Source: Crocinitomicaceae bacterium (GTDB lineage: Bacteria > Bacteroidota > Bacteroidia > Flavobacteriales_G > Salibacteraceae). Taken from it: a stretch of 64,000 nt of DNA. The DNA lies in NCBI GenBank assembly GCA_002713215.1, contig PAVO01000006.1, forward strand, positions 36,564 to 100,563. The letters run 5' to 3'. Positions within the stretch are counted from its first letter, which is position 1, and every line of letters starts with the position of its first letter. A model generated the notes under the pieces. It made no database searches, had not been told where the DNA came from, and saw only the letters and a list, made by a program, of their open reading frames with translations. This document shows, in pieces, positions 56,031-64,000 of this stretch. The translations under genes were made by a program, and so were the position numbers.

Positions 56031-56060
56031 CCTAACTGCATTCCAGTTAGGTTTTTTTTT
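56031..56060 (+). terminator. Riboswitch-controlled intrinsic terminator ahead of metH
   Basis: CCTAACTG and CAGTTAGG form a perfect 8-bp stem around a 5-base loop, followed by nine Ts. It is 30 bases after the aptamer and 31 before the metH start, so it is the likely expression platform of the SAM-I riboswitch. Confidence 0.92.
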
Positions 56061-56091
56061 GCTCGTAATTCCTTGTTAAAAACTACTGCTG

Positions 56092-57111
56092 ATGAAAAAA
56101 ATAAACATTAAAGAGGCGATCAAGGATAGAATTCTTGTTTTGGATGGAGCTATGGGCACCATGATCCAGCGCCATAAATTGGAAGAAGAGGATTTTCGAG
56201 GAAAGCGTTTTAAAAATCATGCTACCTCGTTAAAGGGAAACAATGATTTACTCTCAATTACCCGGCCCGATATAATTAAAGAAATTCACGCCGAATACTT
56301 TAGGGCAGGAGCAGACATTGCCGAAACTAACACCTTTAGTTCTACCACCATTGCCCAGGCAGATTATCAATTGGAAGAAGCGGTTTACGACCTAAACTTT
56401 CAATCGGCAAAGATTGCCCGAGAGGTGGCTGACGAATTCACTAAAAACGAACCCAACAAACCCAGGTTTGTTGCGGGTTCTATTGGCCCCACAAACAGAA
56501 CGGCTTCTTTATCTCCTGACGTAAATGACCCGGGCTTTAGGGCGATTACCTTCGAAGAGTTGGTAGAAGCATATTCCGAACAAATTAAAGGCCTGGTTGA
56601 TGGAGGCGTTGATGTATTGTTGGTTGAAACGGTTTTTGATACGCTTAATGCCAAGGCTGCTTTGTTTGCCATTGAGCAATACAATATGGTCCACAACGCT
56701 GATGTACCGGCAATGGTTTCAGGAACCATTACGGATGCAAGTGGTAGAACGTTGTCAGGCCAAACTACTGAGGCATTTTTAATCTCTGTGGAGCATGTAG
56801 ACCTGTTGAGCATTGGCCTCAATTGTGCATTGGGTGCAGAACAGTTGAGACCTTATTTACAAACCTTAGCCAGAAAAGCTCCATTTTTTGTTTCTGCGCA
56901 CCCCAATGCTGGGCTACCCAATCAATTTGGAGAATACGACCAATCACCTGACGACATGGCTCGTCAGATTGAAGTTTTCCTGAAAGAAGGATTATTAAAC
57001 GTAATTGGAGGATGTTGTGGAACAACACCCGATCATATAAAAGCAATAGCAGATAAAGCTGCTCAATTTAACCCCCGAAAAATTAAAGAATACGATGGCG
57101 AAACTGTATAA
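56092..57111 (+). CDS. metH: Methionine synthase, homocysteine-binding half (split MetH)
   Basis: 339 residues, the homocysteine S-methyltransferase module only. It opens [24 protein letters not shown] as in MetH. The zinc-binding cysteines are Cys245 (GLNCALG) and Cys308-Cys309 (IGGCCGTTP). In intact MetH this module is the first about 330 residues of a 1200-residue protein; here it is a separate gene. The rest is encoded at 57573-60230 after an intervening QueF-like gene. Expression is under the SAM-I riboswitch. Its stop overlaps the next gene by 17 bases. Confidence 0.95.
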   Translation: MKKINIKEAIKDRILVLDGAMGTMIQRHKLEEEDFRGKRFKNHATSLKGNNDLLSITRPDIIKEIHAEYFRAGADIAETNTFSSTTIAQADYQLEEAVYDLNFQSAKIAREVADEFTKNEPNKPRFVAGSIGPTNRTASLSPDVNDPGFRAITFEELVEAYSEQIKGLVDGGVDVLLVETVFDTLNAKAALFAIEQYNMVHNADVPAMVSGTITDASGRTLSGQTTEAFLISVEHVDLLSIGLNCALGAEQLRPYLQTLARKAPFFVSAHPNAGLPNQFGEYDQSPDDMARQIEVFLKEGLLNVIGGCCGTTPDHIKAIADKAAQFNPRKIKEYDGETV

Positions 57112-57529
57112 AGACATAGACAAATCCATACTAGAAGCGATTCCAAACCCTACCAAGGAAGCTTACGAAATCAAAGTAAAAATCCCTGAATTTACCTTTT
57201 TGGGAGTAAAGGAACAACCCGACTTTGCAACGGTTTACCTTACTATGTACCCAAGCGATAAAATCATTGAATTGCGATCATTAAAAATGTACTCCTTTCA
57301 TTTGAGGGACATTGTAGTTTCTTACGAGAGACTTATAAATATTATGTACGATCACTTGATGGAAGTATACGAACCGGATCGCTTAAGAATCTCAATGGTT
57401 TGTAATCCACGAGGAGGAATTTCGGCAAAACTGGCCATCGATAGCGATTGGGAAGTAAGAGGTGGAAACGAAAAATTCAAAGACTGGGTCGGCGGAAATA
57501 ATATAGATGACTGGACGGTTTTGATGTAA
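57095..57529 (+). CDS. QueF-like T-fold protein lacking the catalytic cysteine
   Basis: 144 residues, the length of type I QueF (7-cyano-7-deazaguanine reductase). The family framework is clear: PEFTFLG (32-37) aligns with [15 protein letters not shown] (41-49) with [17 protein letters not shown] (59-68) with ESKSLKLYLF, and NPRGGIS (104-110) with TPRGGIS. The nucleophilic Cys of EFTSLC is Gly37 here, the following PKTG is shortened, and the catalytic His-Glu pair reads Tyr78-Glu79. Asp43 is kept. It cannot use the known thioimide chemistry. It starts inside metH (17-base overlap) between the two halves of methionine synthase, so a role there is more likely than preQ1 synthesis. Most tools would name it queF. 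Confidence 0.8.
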   Translation: MAKLYKDIDKSILEAIPNPTKEAYEIKVKIPEFTFLGVKEQPDFATVYLTMYPSDKIIELRSLKMYSFHLRDIVVSYERLINIMYDHLMEVYEPDRLRISMVCNPRGGISAKLAIDSDWEVRGGNEKFKDWVGGNNIDDWTVLM

Positions 57530-57572
57530 TCCCGTTAATCAAACTAGAACACATTTATTGGAACAGACTACC

Positions 57573-60230
57573 ATGTACACGTTAAAACTAAGCGGCTTAG
57601 AGCCCCTGATTATTACTCCTGAATCTAACTTCATTAATGTTGGTGAACGAACCAATGTTACTGGTTCAAGAAAGTTTCTTCGATTAATTAAGGAAGAAAA
57701 GTACGAGGAAGCATTAAGTGTAGCTCGGCACCAGGTTGAAGGGGGAGCACAGATCATTGATGTAAATATGGATGAAGGTATGCTTGATGGTGTGGAAGCC
57801 ATGAAGACCTTTCTCAACTTAATTGCCTCCGAGCCTGATATCTCAAAGGTTCCTGTAATGATTGATTCCTCCAAATGGGAAGTTATTGAAGCCGGGTTAA
57901 AATGTGTTCAAGGTAAATCCGTAGTTAATTCAATCAGCCTCAAAGAAGGTGAAGAAAAATTCATTGAACAGGCTACAAAACTGAAAATGTATGGTGCTGC
58001 GGTCATCGTTATGGCATTTAACGAAGAAGGTCAGGCAGACACCTATGATAAGCGGATTTCAATTTGCGAACGGTCGTACCGGATTTTGGTCGACCGGGTC
58101 AAATTCCCTCCCCAGGATATAATTTTCGATCCTAACATTTTTCCTGTTGCCACAGGAATTGATGAGCATGCCAATTATGCATTGGACTTTTTTAGAGCTA
58201 CCAAATGGATCAAAGAGAATCTCCCTGGAGCAAAGGTTAGTGGAGGAGTAAGTAATGTATCATTTTCTTTTAGAGGAAATAATGCCGTTAGAGAGGCTAT
58301 GCATTCATCTTTCTTGTTTCATGCTATCAATAATGGGATGGATATGGGCATTGTAAACCCGGCCATGCTAGAAGTGTATGATGAAATTCCAAAGGATTTA
58401 CTTGAGCGTGTTGAGGATGTTTTGTTGAATAGAAGGGAAGATGCAACCGAGCGTCTAACCGATTTTGCCGAAACCGTAAAAGGTAAGGTGAAAGACCCGG
58501 TTGCAGAGCAAGCCTGGCGTTCACTAGATGTTAAGGAAAGATTGGCTCATGCTTTGGTTAAAGGAATTTCTGACCACATTGATGAAGATGTAGAAGAAGC
58601 CAGAACGATGTACGATCGACCACTGCATGTAATTGAAGGACCTTTAATGGATGGAATGAATGTGGTAGGAGATTTGTTTGGCTCCGGAAAAATGTTCCTT
58701 CCTCAAGTGGTTAAAAGTGCAAGGGTTATGAAGAAGGCTGTTGCATACCTATTGCCATTTTTGGAAGCCGATAAAAAGGAAGGTGAATCCAGTTCCGCCG
58801 GAAAGGTTCTTTTGGCTACTGTAAAAGGGGATGTCCACGATATAGGTAAAAATATTGTTGGGGTAGTTTTGGGATGCAACAACTATGAAATTGTTGATTT
58901 GGGCGTTATGGTTCCGGCAGACCAGATCTTAAAATCAGCAATTGAAAACGAAGTTGATGTCATTGGCTTAAGTGGCTTAATTACACCTTCGCTGGACGAG
59001 ATGGTATACGTAGCCAAAGAAATGGAAACAAAGGATATGAATGTTCCGTTGCTTATTGGCGGAGCAACTACCTCCAAGGCGCATACCGCAGTTAAAATTG
59101 ATGAAAATTATTCCGCACCCACTGTGCACGTTTTGGATGCTTCAAGAGCGGTAACCGTTGTAGAACAGTTGCTCGGTAGGAGGAAAGATGCTTTTGAACA
59201 AGAAATAAAAGAAGAAAATCAGCGGGTAAGGAATCAATATCTCGATCGAAAGTCCATAAAGAAGATGTTGTCTTTTGCAGAGGCTTCCAACAATAAACTG
59301 AAAATTGATTGGTCCGAATATGCTCCACCAGTTCCCAGCCAATTGGGAAATACCGTTTTTGAGGATTACGATTTAGATGAAATTCGGGAATACATTGATT
59401 GGACCCCATTTTTTCAAACCTGGGAATTAGCTGGAAAATATCCTGCCATATTGGAAGACAAGGTTGTGGGCGAAGAAGCTTCAAGGCTTTACAACGATGC
59501 CCAGGATATGTTGAATAAAATTTGCAATGAAAAGTGGTTAAGAGCCAATGCTGTTGTTGGAATATGGGAAGCAAATTCGGTTGATGAATCAATACATGTT
59601 CAGGATGAAAAAGGAGAAGCAGCGGAATTTAACTTCTTAAGACAACAAGCAGCTTTTACCAAGGGTAAGCCCAACCGTTCACTGGCTGATTTCATTGCTC
59701 CTAAAGAAACCGGAAAAACCGATTATATGGGTGGTTTCGTAGTTACTGCAGGATTGGGCATTGAAGAACACATTAAACGATTCGAGGAAGATCACGATGA
59801 TTACAATTCAATTTTGTTGAAGGCTTTGGCTGATCGGTTAGCAGAAGCCTTTGCTGAGCTAATGCATCAGAAAGTTAGAAAGCAAGTTTGGGGATATCAG
59901 GCCAATGAAGAATTGGCTAACGACCAATTGATCAAAGAAAAGTATATAGGTATTCGACCAGCACCTGGATATCCTGCCTGCCCGGAGCACACCGAAAAAC
60001 TAAAGCTGTTTAAGCTATTAGATGCCGAAGAAAAGACAGGGGTAGAGCTTACGGAAAGCATGGCTATGTATCCTGCAGCTTCTGTTAGCGGGTATTATTT
60101 TGCTAACCCGGAAGCGCGTTATTTTAACGTCGGAAAAATTGAACAGGACCAGGTGCAGGATTATGCTTCTCGCAAATCCTGGTCGAAATCAGAAATTCAA
60201 AAGTGGTTGGCTCCGATAATGAATGACTAA
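57573..60230 (+). CDS. metH: Methionine synthase, folate-, cobalamin- and SAM-binding part (split MetH)
   Basis: 885 residues from the ATG at 57573; a TTG at 57558 would add five residues. Domains in order: pterin-binding methyltetrahydrofolate domain (about 8-275, [27 protein letters not shown]); cap domain (about 300-400); cobalamin-binding domain with GDVHDIGKN, where His422 is the lower cobalt ligand; and the C-terminal reactivation domain with the SAM motif [15 protein letters not shown] from 795. Methylcobalamin moves the methyl group from CH3-THF to homocysteine bound by the separate half. Only the Hcy module is missing, exactly complementing the 56092 gene. Same riboswitch operon. Confidence 0.95.
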   Translation: MYTLKLSGLEPLIITPESNFINVGERTNVTGSRKFLRLIKEEKYEEALSVARHQVEGGAQIIDVNMDEGMLDGVEAMKTFLNLIASEPDISKVPVMIDSSKWEVIEAGLKCVQGKSVVNSISLKEGEEKFIEQATKLKMYGAAVIVMAFNEEGQADTYDKRISICERSYRILVDRVKFPPQDIIFDPNIFPVATGIDEHANYALDFFRATKWIKENLPGAKVSGGVSNVSFSFRGNNAVREAMHSSFLFHAINNGMDMGIVNPAMLEVYDEIPKDLLERVEDVLLNRREDATERLTDFAETVKGKVKDPVAEQAWRSLDVKERLAHALVKGISDHIDEDVEEARTMYDRPLHVIEGPLMDGMNVVGDLFGSGKMFLPQVVKSARVMKKAVAYLLPFLEADKKEGESSSAGKVLLATVKGDVHDIGKNIVGVVLGCNNYEIVDLGVMVPADQILKSAIENEVDVIGLSGLITPSLDEMVYVAKEMETKDMNVPLLIGGATTSKAHTAVKIDENYSAPTVHVLDASRAVTVVEQLLGRRKDAFEQEIKEENQRVRNQYLDRKSIKKMLSFAEASNNKLKIDWSEYAPPVPSQLGNTVFEDYDLDEIREYIDWTPFFQTWELAGKYPAILEDKVVGEEASRLYNDAQDMLNKICNEKWLRANAVVGIWEANSVDESIHVQDEKGEAAEFNFLRQQAAFTKGKPNRSLADFIAPKETGKTDYMGGFVVTAGLGIEEHIKRFEEDHDDYNSILLKALADRLAEAFAELMHQKVRKQVWGYQANEELANDQLIKEKYIGIRPAPGYPACPEHTEKLKLFKLLDAEEKTGVELTESMAMYPAASVSGYYFANPEARYFNVGKIEQDQVQDYASRKSWSKSEIQKWLAPIMND

Positions 60231-60406
60231 CGATTCTTCGTTCAAGACCTTCAATAAAAGCAATATTTAAGTTTTATTGTGAATTTCGCTGTAGGTCCGA
60301 TTTGGTTGCTGAAATACTGAGTTTACCTATTATCCAGCCCTTTTACCATAAAATGGATTCTCTTTCCACTAATTGATAAGGTGGTGGTCTCTACTTAATT
60401 GGAATA

Positions 60407-60414
60407 TACATTTG
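60407..60414 (+). promoter_or_regulatory. Promoter box (TACATTTG) of the tolC-hlyD pair
   Basis: Exact TAnnTTTG match 20 bases before the tolC ATG. Its last five bases are shared with the palindrome at 60410-60425. Confidence 0.5.
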
Positions 60415-60425
60415 TGCGCACAAAT
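60410..60425. promoter_or_regulatory. 16-bp perfect palindrome, putative repressor operator of the efflux operon
   Basis: ATTTGTGCGCACAAAT reads the same on both strands over all 16 bases. It overlaps the -7 box and the expected transcription start of tolC, the position of a repressor operator. TetR or similar dimeric regulators bind sites of this kind; no regulator gene is in the window. Confidence 0.55.
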
Positions 60426-60433
60426 AATTTATT

Positions 60434-61753
60434 ATGCGTTCGTTGGTCGTCATTTTAATATTGTCACTTTCTGTAAATCAATCCTTTGCTCAGCAAAAGT
60501 GGTCGCTTGAGCAGTGTATTGAGGCAGCCGTTCAAAATAATCTATCCATTCAAAGAGCAAACCTTAGTGTTGATCTTGCAGAATCCAATTACCTAAACAG
60601 TAAGGGAAGTTTTTTGCCAAATGTCAATGGTTTTATTAGAACCAATTTAAACTTTGGTAGAACCATTGACCCATTTACAAACACATTTGCTAACGAAGAA
60701 GTTCGGTCAGATGCTTATGGGGTAAGTGCTAACTGGGAATTGTTTAACGGTTTGCAAAAAGTACAGCGGTACAGACAAAATCAATACGAAGTTATGGCTA
60801 GTAAGTACGATGCAGATAAAATGCGGAATGATATGTCGCTTGCGGTAACACGGTCATTTCTTGAAATTGTGTTTAACCGTGAATTAAAAAAAGTGGCCGA
60901 AGAGCAGGTGGCATTAACACAAAAACAAGTCGATAGGACCTCTAAATTAGTTGCTGCAGGAAGCTTGCCCAAGGGGAATTTAATGGATATGCAGGCGCAA
61001 ATGGCTCAGGAAGAATTGAACCTGGTCACGGTTAGCAATAACCTGGACATTTCAACATTAAAGCTTCTTATTCTAATGAGGATGGATACATTAAACGATT
61101 TTGAGATCGATGTACCGGAAATTTCTGCGGAAAAGTTGGGTGTATTTAGGACTACTCCTTCATTTGTTTATTTAAAAGCCATTGAAACCTTGCCGGAAGT
61201 CAAGAGTGCTGAATTAAGACTAAACCAAGCTGAATACGGTATAGCAGCTGAGCGCGGGAGAAGAAGCCCATCGCTCTTATTGCAAGGTTCAGTGGGTTCC
61301 GGGTTTTCAGGAAAGAATCCCAATAGTTTCAACGATCAGGTAAGCGATAACTTTAATCAATCTATAGGATTCTCATTGAACATTCCAATACTTAATTCCC
61401 TGAGTACTCATACAGCAGTTCAGCGGGCTAAAGTCAATCAGGAAATTCGAAAGAACGAAATGGATCAGGTGAAATACCAGATTAACGAAACCGTAAAAAG
61501 AGCCTATTACGATGCGCAAGCCGCAAGAAAAAAGTACCTGGCAAACACCAAGGCGGTAAGTGCAATGAGTGAGTCATATAAATACTCGGAAAAACGATAT
61601 GAATTGGGCATGATGAATGCCGTGGAATTTAACCAGGCAAAGAATAACATGATTCGGGCAGAAGCCGATTTACTGCAATCCAAATATGATTTTGTATTCA
61701 AAACAATGATTCTCGATTTTTATCAGGGAATTCCATTAACCCTAAGACCGTAA
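60434..61753 (+). CDS. TolC family outer membrane efflux protein
   Basis: 439 residues with a signal peptide (RSLVVILILSLSVNQSFAQ). The opening KWSLEQCIEAAVQNNLSIQRANLSVDLAE and the long helical repeats with heptads in each half mark the outer membrane factor family. Motifs such as NPNSFNDQVSDNFNQSIGFSLNIPILN lie in the second half. TolC trimers form the exit duct of ABC- or RND-type export systems. The adaptor gene begins 4 bases after its stop. An operator-like palindrome overlaps the promoter. Confidence 0.93.
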   Translation: MRSLVVILILSLSVNQSFAQQKWSLEQCIEAAVQNNLSIQRANLSVDLAESNYLNSKGSFLPNVNGFIRTNLNFGRTIDPFTNTFANEEVRSDAYGVSANWELFNGLQKVQRYRQNQYEVMASKYDADKMRNDMSLAVTRSFLEIVFNRELKKVAEEQVALTQKQVDRTSKLVAAGSLPKGNLMDMQAQMAQEELNLVTVSNNLDISTLKLLILMRMDTLNDFEIDVPEISAEKLGVFRTTPSFVYLKAIETLPEVKSAELRLNQAEYGIAAERGRRSPSLLLQGSVGSGFSGKNPNSFNDQVSDNFNQSIGFSLNIPILNSLSTHTAVQRAKVNQEIRKNEMDQVKYQINETVKRAYYDAQAARKKYLANTKAVSAMSESYKYSEKRYELGMMNAVEFNQAKNNMIRAEADLLQSKYDFVFKTMILDFYQGIPLTLRP

Positions 61754-61757
61754 AGAG

Positions 61758-63059
61758 ATGAGCAAAAAAACGTATTGGATAATTGCGGGGGTTGTTGCTG
61801 CGCTGTTAATTGCCTCTTGGGCAAAGAAGAAATATGCCAAGGATTCGTTAAGCGTATTTGTTGAAGAAGTGTCTAAAAGAGATATTACCGAAACAGTTTC
61901 TGCGAACGGTAAAATTCAGCCGGAGAAAAAGGTTAAAATAAGTTCCGAGGTACCCGGAGAAATTATTGCACTGTTTGTTCAGGAAGGAGACGTAGTTAAA
62001 GAAGGGGATTTACTGATAGAGATTAACCCGGACATTCTTACGGCTGCAGTTGACCGTGTTGAAGCTGCGTTGAACACAAGCAAAGCCAATTTGTCTAATT
62101 CAAGGGCAAGATTGGCGCAAACAACCGCACGACTTAAGCAGACGAAGATTGAATACGAAAGAAGTAAGAAACTAAAAAGTGAAGGGGCCATTTCGCAGGC
62201 CGAATTAGATCAGGCTGTATCGTCCTATGAGGTGGCAAGTGCCGAAGTTGAAGCAGCAGAAGAGAGTGTGAAAGCTGCGGAGTTTTCTGTTCGGAGTAGT
62301 GAAGCCAGTTTAAAAGAATCGAGGAACAACCTGGGTAGAACAAAGATTTATACCCCTATGGCTGGAACGGTATACAGCCTTAGTGTTGAAGAAGGTGAAA
62401 AGGTGGTAGGAACTGCACAAATGGCTGGTACCGATTTGCTTCGAATTGCTGACCTGAATAATATGGAAGTTAGCGTGGAGGTAAGTGAAAATGATATTGT
62501 ATCGGTTTCCCTTGGCGATAGTGTGGACATTGAAGTGGATGCTTATTTGGATCGGGAGTTTAAAGGTGTTGTAACGGAAATTAGTAATTCGGCAAATAAT
62601 ACCTTGGGGTCCACGGAACAGGTAACATCGTTTAATGTGATGATTAGAATTCTTCAATCCAGTTATCAGGACCTCCTGGAGGGTAAGGACTCAACTTATT
62701 CACCCTTTCGGCCAGGAATGTCTGCAGCGGTTGAAATTAAGACCAAAAAGGTTAAAGATGTATTTGCTGTTCCTATTCAAAGTGTGACTTTACGCCCCGA
62801 TTCTTTTCCAATGGGAGTTCCTCTTTCATCAATCGATAGGGAAGAGATGAATGAGTGTGTCTTTATTGTTGAGAATGAAACGGTGAATCGAGTTTTTGTA
62901 AAAACCGGGATACAAGATGAAAACTATATCCAAATCATTTCACCTGAGCTTTCTGGTCGAGTGGTGAAGGGGCCTTATTCAACAATTGCCCGTAAGCTCA
63001 GAAATCAGGAAGTAATTGAAGTGAAGGATGAAGATGAATTTAGCTTCACCGATGAGTAA
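61758..63059 (+). CDS. Periplasmic adaptor (membrane fusion) protein, HlyD/MacA-like
   Basis: 433 residues with an N-terminal membrane anchor (YWIIAGVVAALLIASWA, about 6-22). The lipoyl-like half motif (ETVSANGKIQPEKKVKISSEVPGEI) is followed by a long coiled coil (about 95-195, Ala/Glu/Ser-rich) and the second lipoyl half (YTPMAGTVYSLSVEEGEKVVG). A beta-barrel region and MacA-like C-terminus (DVFAVPIQSVTL) complete it. It links an inner membrane transporter to TolC. The expected ABC or RND transporter gene does not follow; tsaB overlaps its 3' end by 8 bases. Confidence 0.92.
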   Translation: MSKKTYWIIAGVVAALLIASWAKKKYAKDSLSVFVEEVSKRDITETVSANGKIQPEKKVKISSEVPGEIIALFVQEGDVVKEGDLLIEINPDILTAAVDRVEAALNTSKANLSNSRARLAQTTARLKQTKIEYERSKKLKSEGAISQAELDQAVSSYEVASAEVEAAEESVKAAEFSVRSSEASLKESRNNLGRTKIYTPMAGTVYSLSVEEGEKVVGTAQMAGTDLLRIADLNNMEVSVEVSENDIVSVSLGDSVDIEVDAYLDREFKGVVTEISNSANNTLGSTEQVTSFNVMIRILQSSYQDLLEGKDSTYSPFRPGMSAAVEIKTKKVKDVFAVPIQSVTLRPDSFPMGVPLSSIDREEMNECVFIVENETVNRVFVKTGIQDENYIQIISPELSGRVVKGPYSTIARKLRNQEVIEVKDEDEFSFTDE

Positions 63060-63768
63060 GTCGCATCTTTTTTTGGGAATTGAAACCTCCACCACAAATT
63101 GTTCGGTAGGGTTGTTCAGGGATGATACTCTTGTCGATAAACTGGAAGAGGATAACGGTTATTCTCACTCCGAAAAATTAGGAGTTTTCGTAAAAGACTT
63201 ATTGGAGAATAATAAAGTTGAAGTTGTAGATCTGAGTGCAATAGGAGTTGGTGTGGGTCCGGGTTCATATACAGGTCTTCGCATTGGGGTGTCCTTTGTA
63301 AAAGGGTTAGGGTTTGCACACAATATTCCAATTATTAAGTTCACTTCATTAGAACTGTTGTTGAATCAATTCAGGTCATTGGATTATCCGTTATCATCGG
63401 GAGGTATTATAATACCCATGCTTGACGCCAGGAGAGATGAAGTTTATTGTCAAGTTTACAATTCTGATTTCGAGCCATTAGAAGCTATTAAAGCGGAAAT
63501 ATTATCAGAAGAATCCTTTTCTAAATATAGGGTCGGGAATAGCAAGATAATTTGCCTGGGACCAGGGGCTATAAAATCAAAGGAATTAATTAAATCCAAC
63601 AACATGGATGTTATAGAGAATTTAATGCCTTCAATCGTGGGTATGGAGTCTACTATTTTGTCTAAATATAGGAATGAGGCATTTGAAAATTTAGCTTATT
63701 TCGAACCATACTACCTCAAAGAATTCTTTGCTGGTAAGGCCAAGCGGTCTTTGTTAAGCCCGGAATAA
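63052..63768 (+). CDS. tsaB: tRNA threonylcarbamoyladenosine biosynthesis protein TsaB
   Basis: 238 residues from the ATG at 63052, whose ATGAGTAA overlaps the end of the adaptor gene. An upstream ATG at 63028 would add eight residues within that gene. TsaB partners TsaD in the t6A modification of ANN-decoding tRNAs. Family marks: LFLGIETSTTNCSVGLF at the start, GVGVGPGSYTGLRIGVSFVKGLGF (about 66-89), and MLDARRDEVYCQVY. The C-terminal part is shorter and divergent, as is usual. It is the last gene before the putative rRNA control region. Confidence 0.94.
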   Translation: MSKSHLFLGIETSTTNCSVGLFRDDTLVDKLEEDNGYSHSEKLGVFVKDLLENNKVEVVDLSAIGVGVGPGSYTGLRIGVSFVKGLGFAHNIPIIKFTSLELLLNQFRSLDYPLSSGGIIIPMLDARRDEVYCQVYNSDFEPLEAIKAEILSEESFSKYRVGNSKIICLGPGAIKSKELIKSNNMDVIENLMPSIVGMESTILSKYRNEAFENLAYFEPYYLKEFFAGKAKRSLLSPE

Positions 63769-63820
63769 AAAAACCGAAACTTTTTTCCGAAAAATTAGTT
63801 TCCAAGACTTTTTATTGGCG

Positions 63821-63828
63821 TACATTTG
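63821..63828 (+). promoter_or_regulatory. Promoter box (TACATTTG), first of the tandem pair
   Basis: TACATTTG followed by CCGACCCG. The upstream -33 position is only weakly matched. It duplicates the second unit's downstream sequence. Confidence 0.5.
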
Positions 63829-63892
63829 CCGACCCGTTTTAAGGGAATGAGTTCTTAAAGTTGAGTCGGTAAAAAATATTTTAAAAAAGTTG

Positions 63893-63921
63893 TTGTGGGT
63901 TAAAAAACCTGTATACTTTTG
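63893..63921 (+). promoter_or_regulatory. Strong promoter (TTG-N18-TACTTTTG), second of the tandem pair
   Basis: TTG at 63893-63895, an 18-base spacer and TACTTTTG at 63914-63921 match both elements of the Bacteroidota consensus. It is followed by CCGGCCCG. It is one of the two best promoter matches in the window, with the gcvH promoter. Confidence 0.7.
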
Positions 63922-64000
63922 CCGGCCCGTTTGAACGGGGAGATAAGTTCAAGAGAAGATAGTTATTAATAGGTTTAGGGCTTTCGGGTTTTAAAGTTTA

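Larger units (their letters stand above)
60231..60433 (+). other. Intergenic region between the metH operon and tolC
   Basis: About 200 AT-rich bases. It contains an AT-only 8-bp inverted repeat (CAATAAAA/TTTTATTG near 60249-60277) with no T tract, so not a convincing terminator. Near the end are the -7 box and palindrome described separately. No gene or tRNA seen. Confidence 0.6.
63769..64000 (+). promoter_or_regulatory. Tandem promoter/leader region, probably of an rRNA operon beyond the window
   Basis: No coding frame is seen in these 232 bases. Two similar units occur about 93 bases apart. Each has a -7 box, then TTTGCCGrCCCGTTT and a run ending in GTTC..AAG: TACATTTG at 63821-63828 and TACTTTTG at 63914-63921. 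Unit 2 has a full promoter and an inverted repeat CCCGTT/AACGGG (63926-63939). Strong tandem promoters with a long untranslated leader fit a 16S rRNA operon control region in this phylum; the rRNA itself lies outside, so this is inference. Confidence 0.5.

Noticed and set aside
60249..60277. Inverted repeat CAATAAAA/TTTTATTG after metH considered as a terminator
   Set aside because: The stem is only A-T pairs with a long loop and lacks a following T tract.

Overview
The window comes from a member of the Bacteroidota, most likely Flavobacteriales or a close relative. Five things point there: an alternative complex III (ActA-F) operon followed by cytochrome c oxidase subunits II and I; a SprA/Sov-type 2449-residue protein of the type IX secretion system; Omp28-like lipoproteins; a NADP-malic enzyme fused to a phosphotransacetylase-like domain; and repeated TAnnTTTG promoter boxes, the -7 motif of this phylum, with few Shine-Dalgarno sites. 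Several genes appear to start with TTG or GTG. Coding density is very high: no gene-free stretch exceeds about 235 bases, and I saw no insertion sequence, prophage, CRISPR array or tRNA.

Layout. 1-5250: end of a MORN-like repeat gene, then rimP-nusA-infB. 5276-5743 (minus): a SPOR-domain protein. 5973-17232: respiratory operon actABCDEF-coxB-coxA, carrying electrons from menaquinol to oxygen. 17312-19272: ruvB and queG. 19263-23985 (minus): an envelope redox operon with a TlpA-like thioredoxin, a DUF6029-like outer membrane protein, two tandem Omp28-like lipoproteins with CxxC motifs and a small beta-barrel. 24058-24741 (minus): a sirtuin. 24846-35115: maeB, ruvA, sprA. 35213-37963: gcvH and three tandem TonB paralogues. 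38065-41327: deoC, an aldehyde dehydrogenase and a catalytically dead short aldehyde dehydrogenase. 41354-43994: small accessory genes. 44118-51782: surface polysaccharide genes (gmd, fcl, a WecA/MraY-type transferase and two Wzi-like outer membrane proteins). 51851-55848: oxidase biogenesis (ctaB, two subunit III genes, subunit IV, a degenerate SCO protein, DUF420). 55892-60230: a SAM-I riboswitch controlling a split methionine synthase, whose halves flank a QueF-like gene. 60434-63059: a TolC/HlyD export pair behind a palindromic operator. 63052-63768: tsaB. 63769-64000: two tandem promoter/leader units that look like the control region of an rRNA operon lying beyond the window.

The most unusual locus is the methionine synthase operon. 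A QueF/T-fold protein lacking the nucleophilic cysteine of preQ1 synthase is translationally overlapped with the homocysteine-methyltransferase half of MetH and lies under the same SAM riboswitch. That suggests a role in the methyl/folate cycle rather than queuosine synthesis. Second is the TlpA/Omp28 envelope redox operon. Third are several proteins that keep a family fold but have lost its key residues: the SCO protein without CxxxC, the sirtuin without zinc cysteines and the short ALDH without its catalytic domain.
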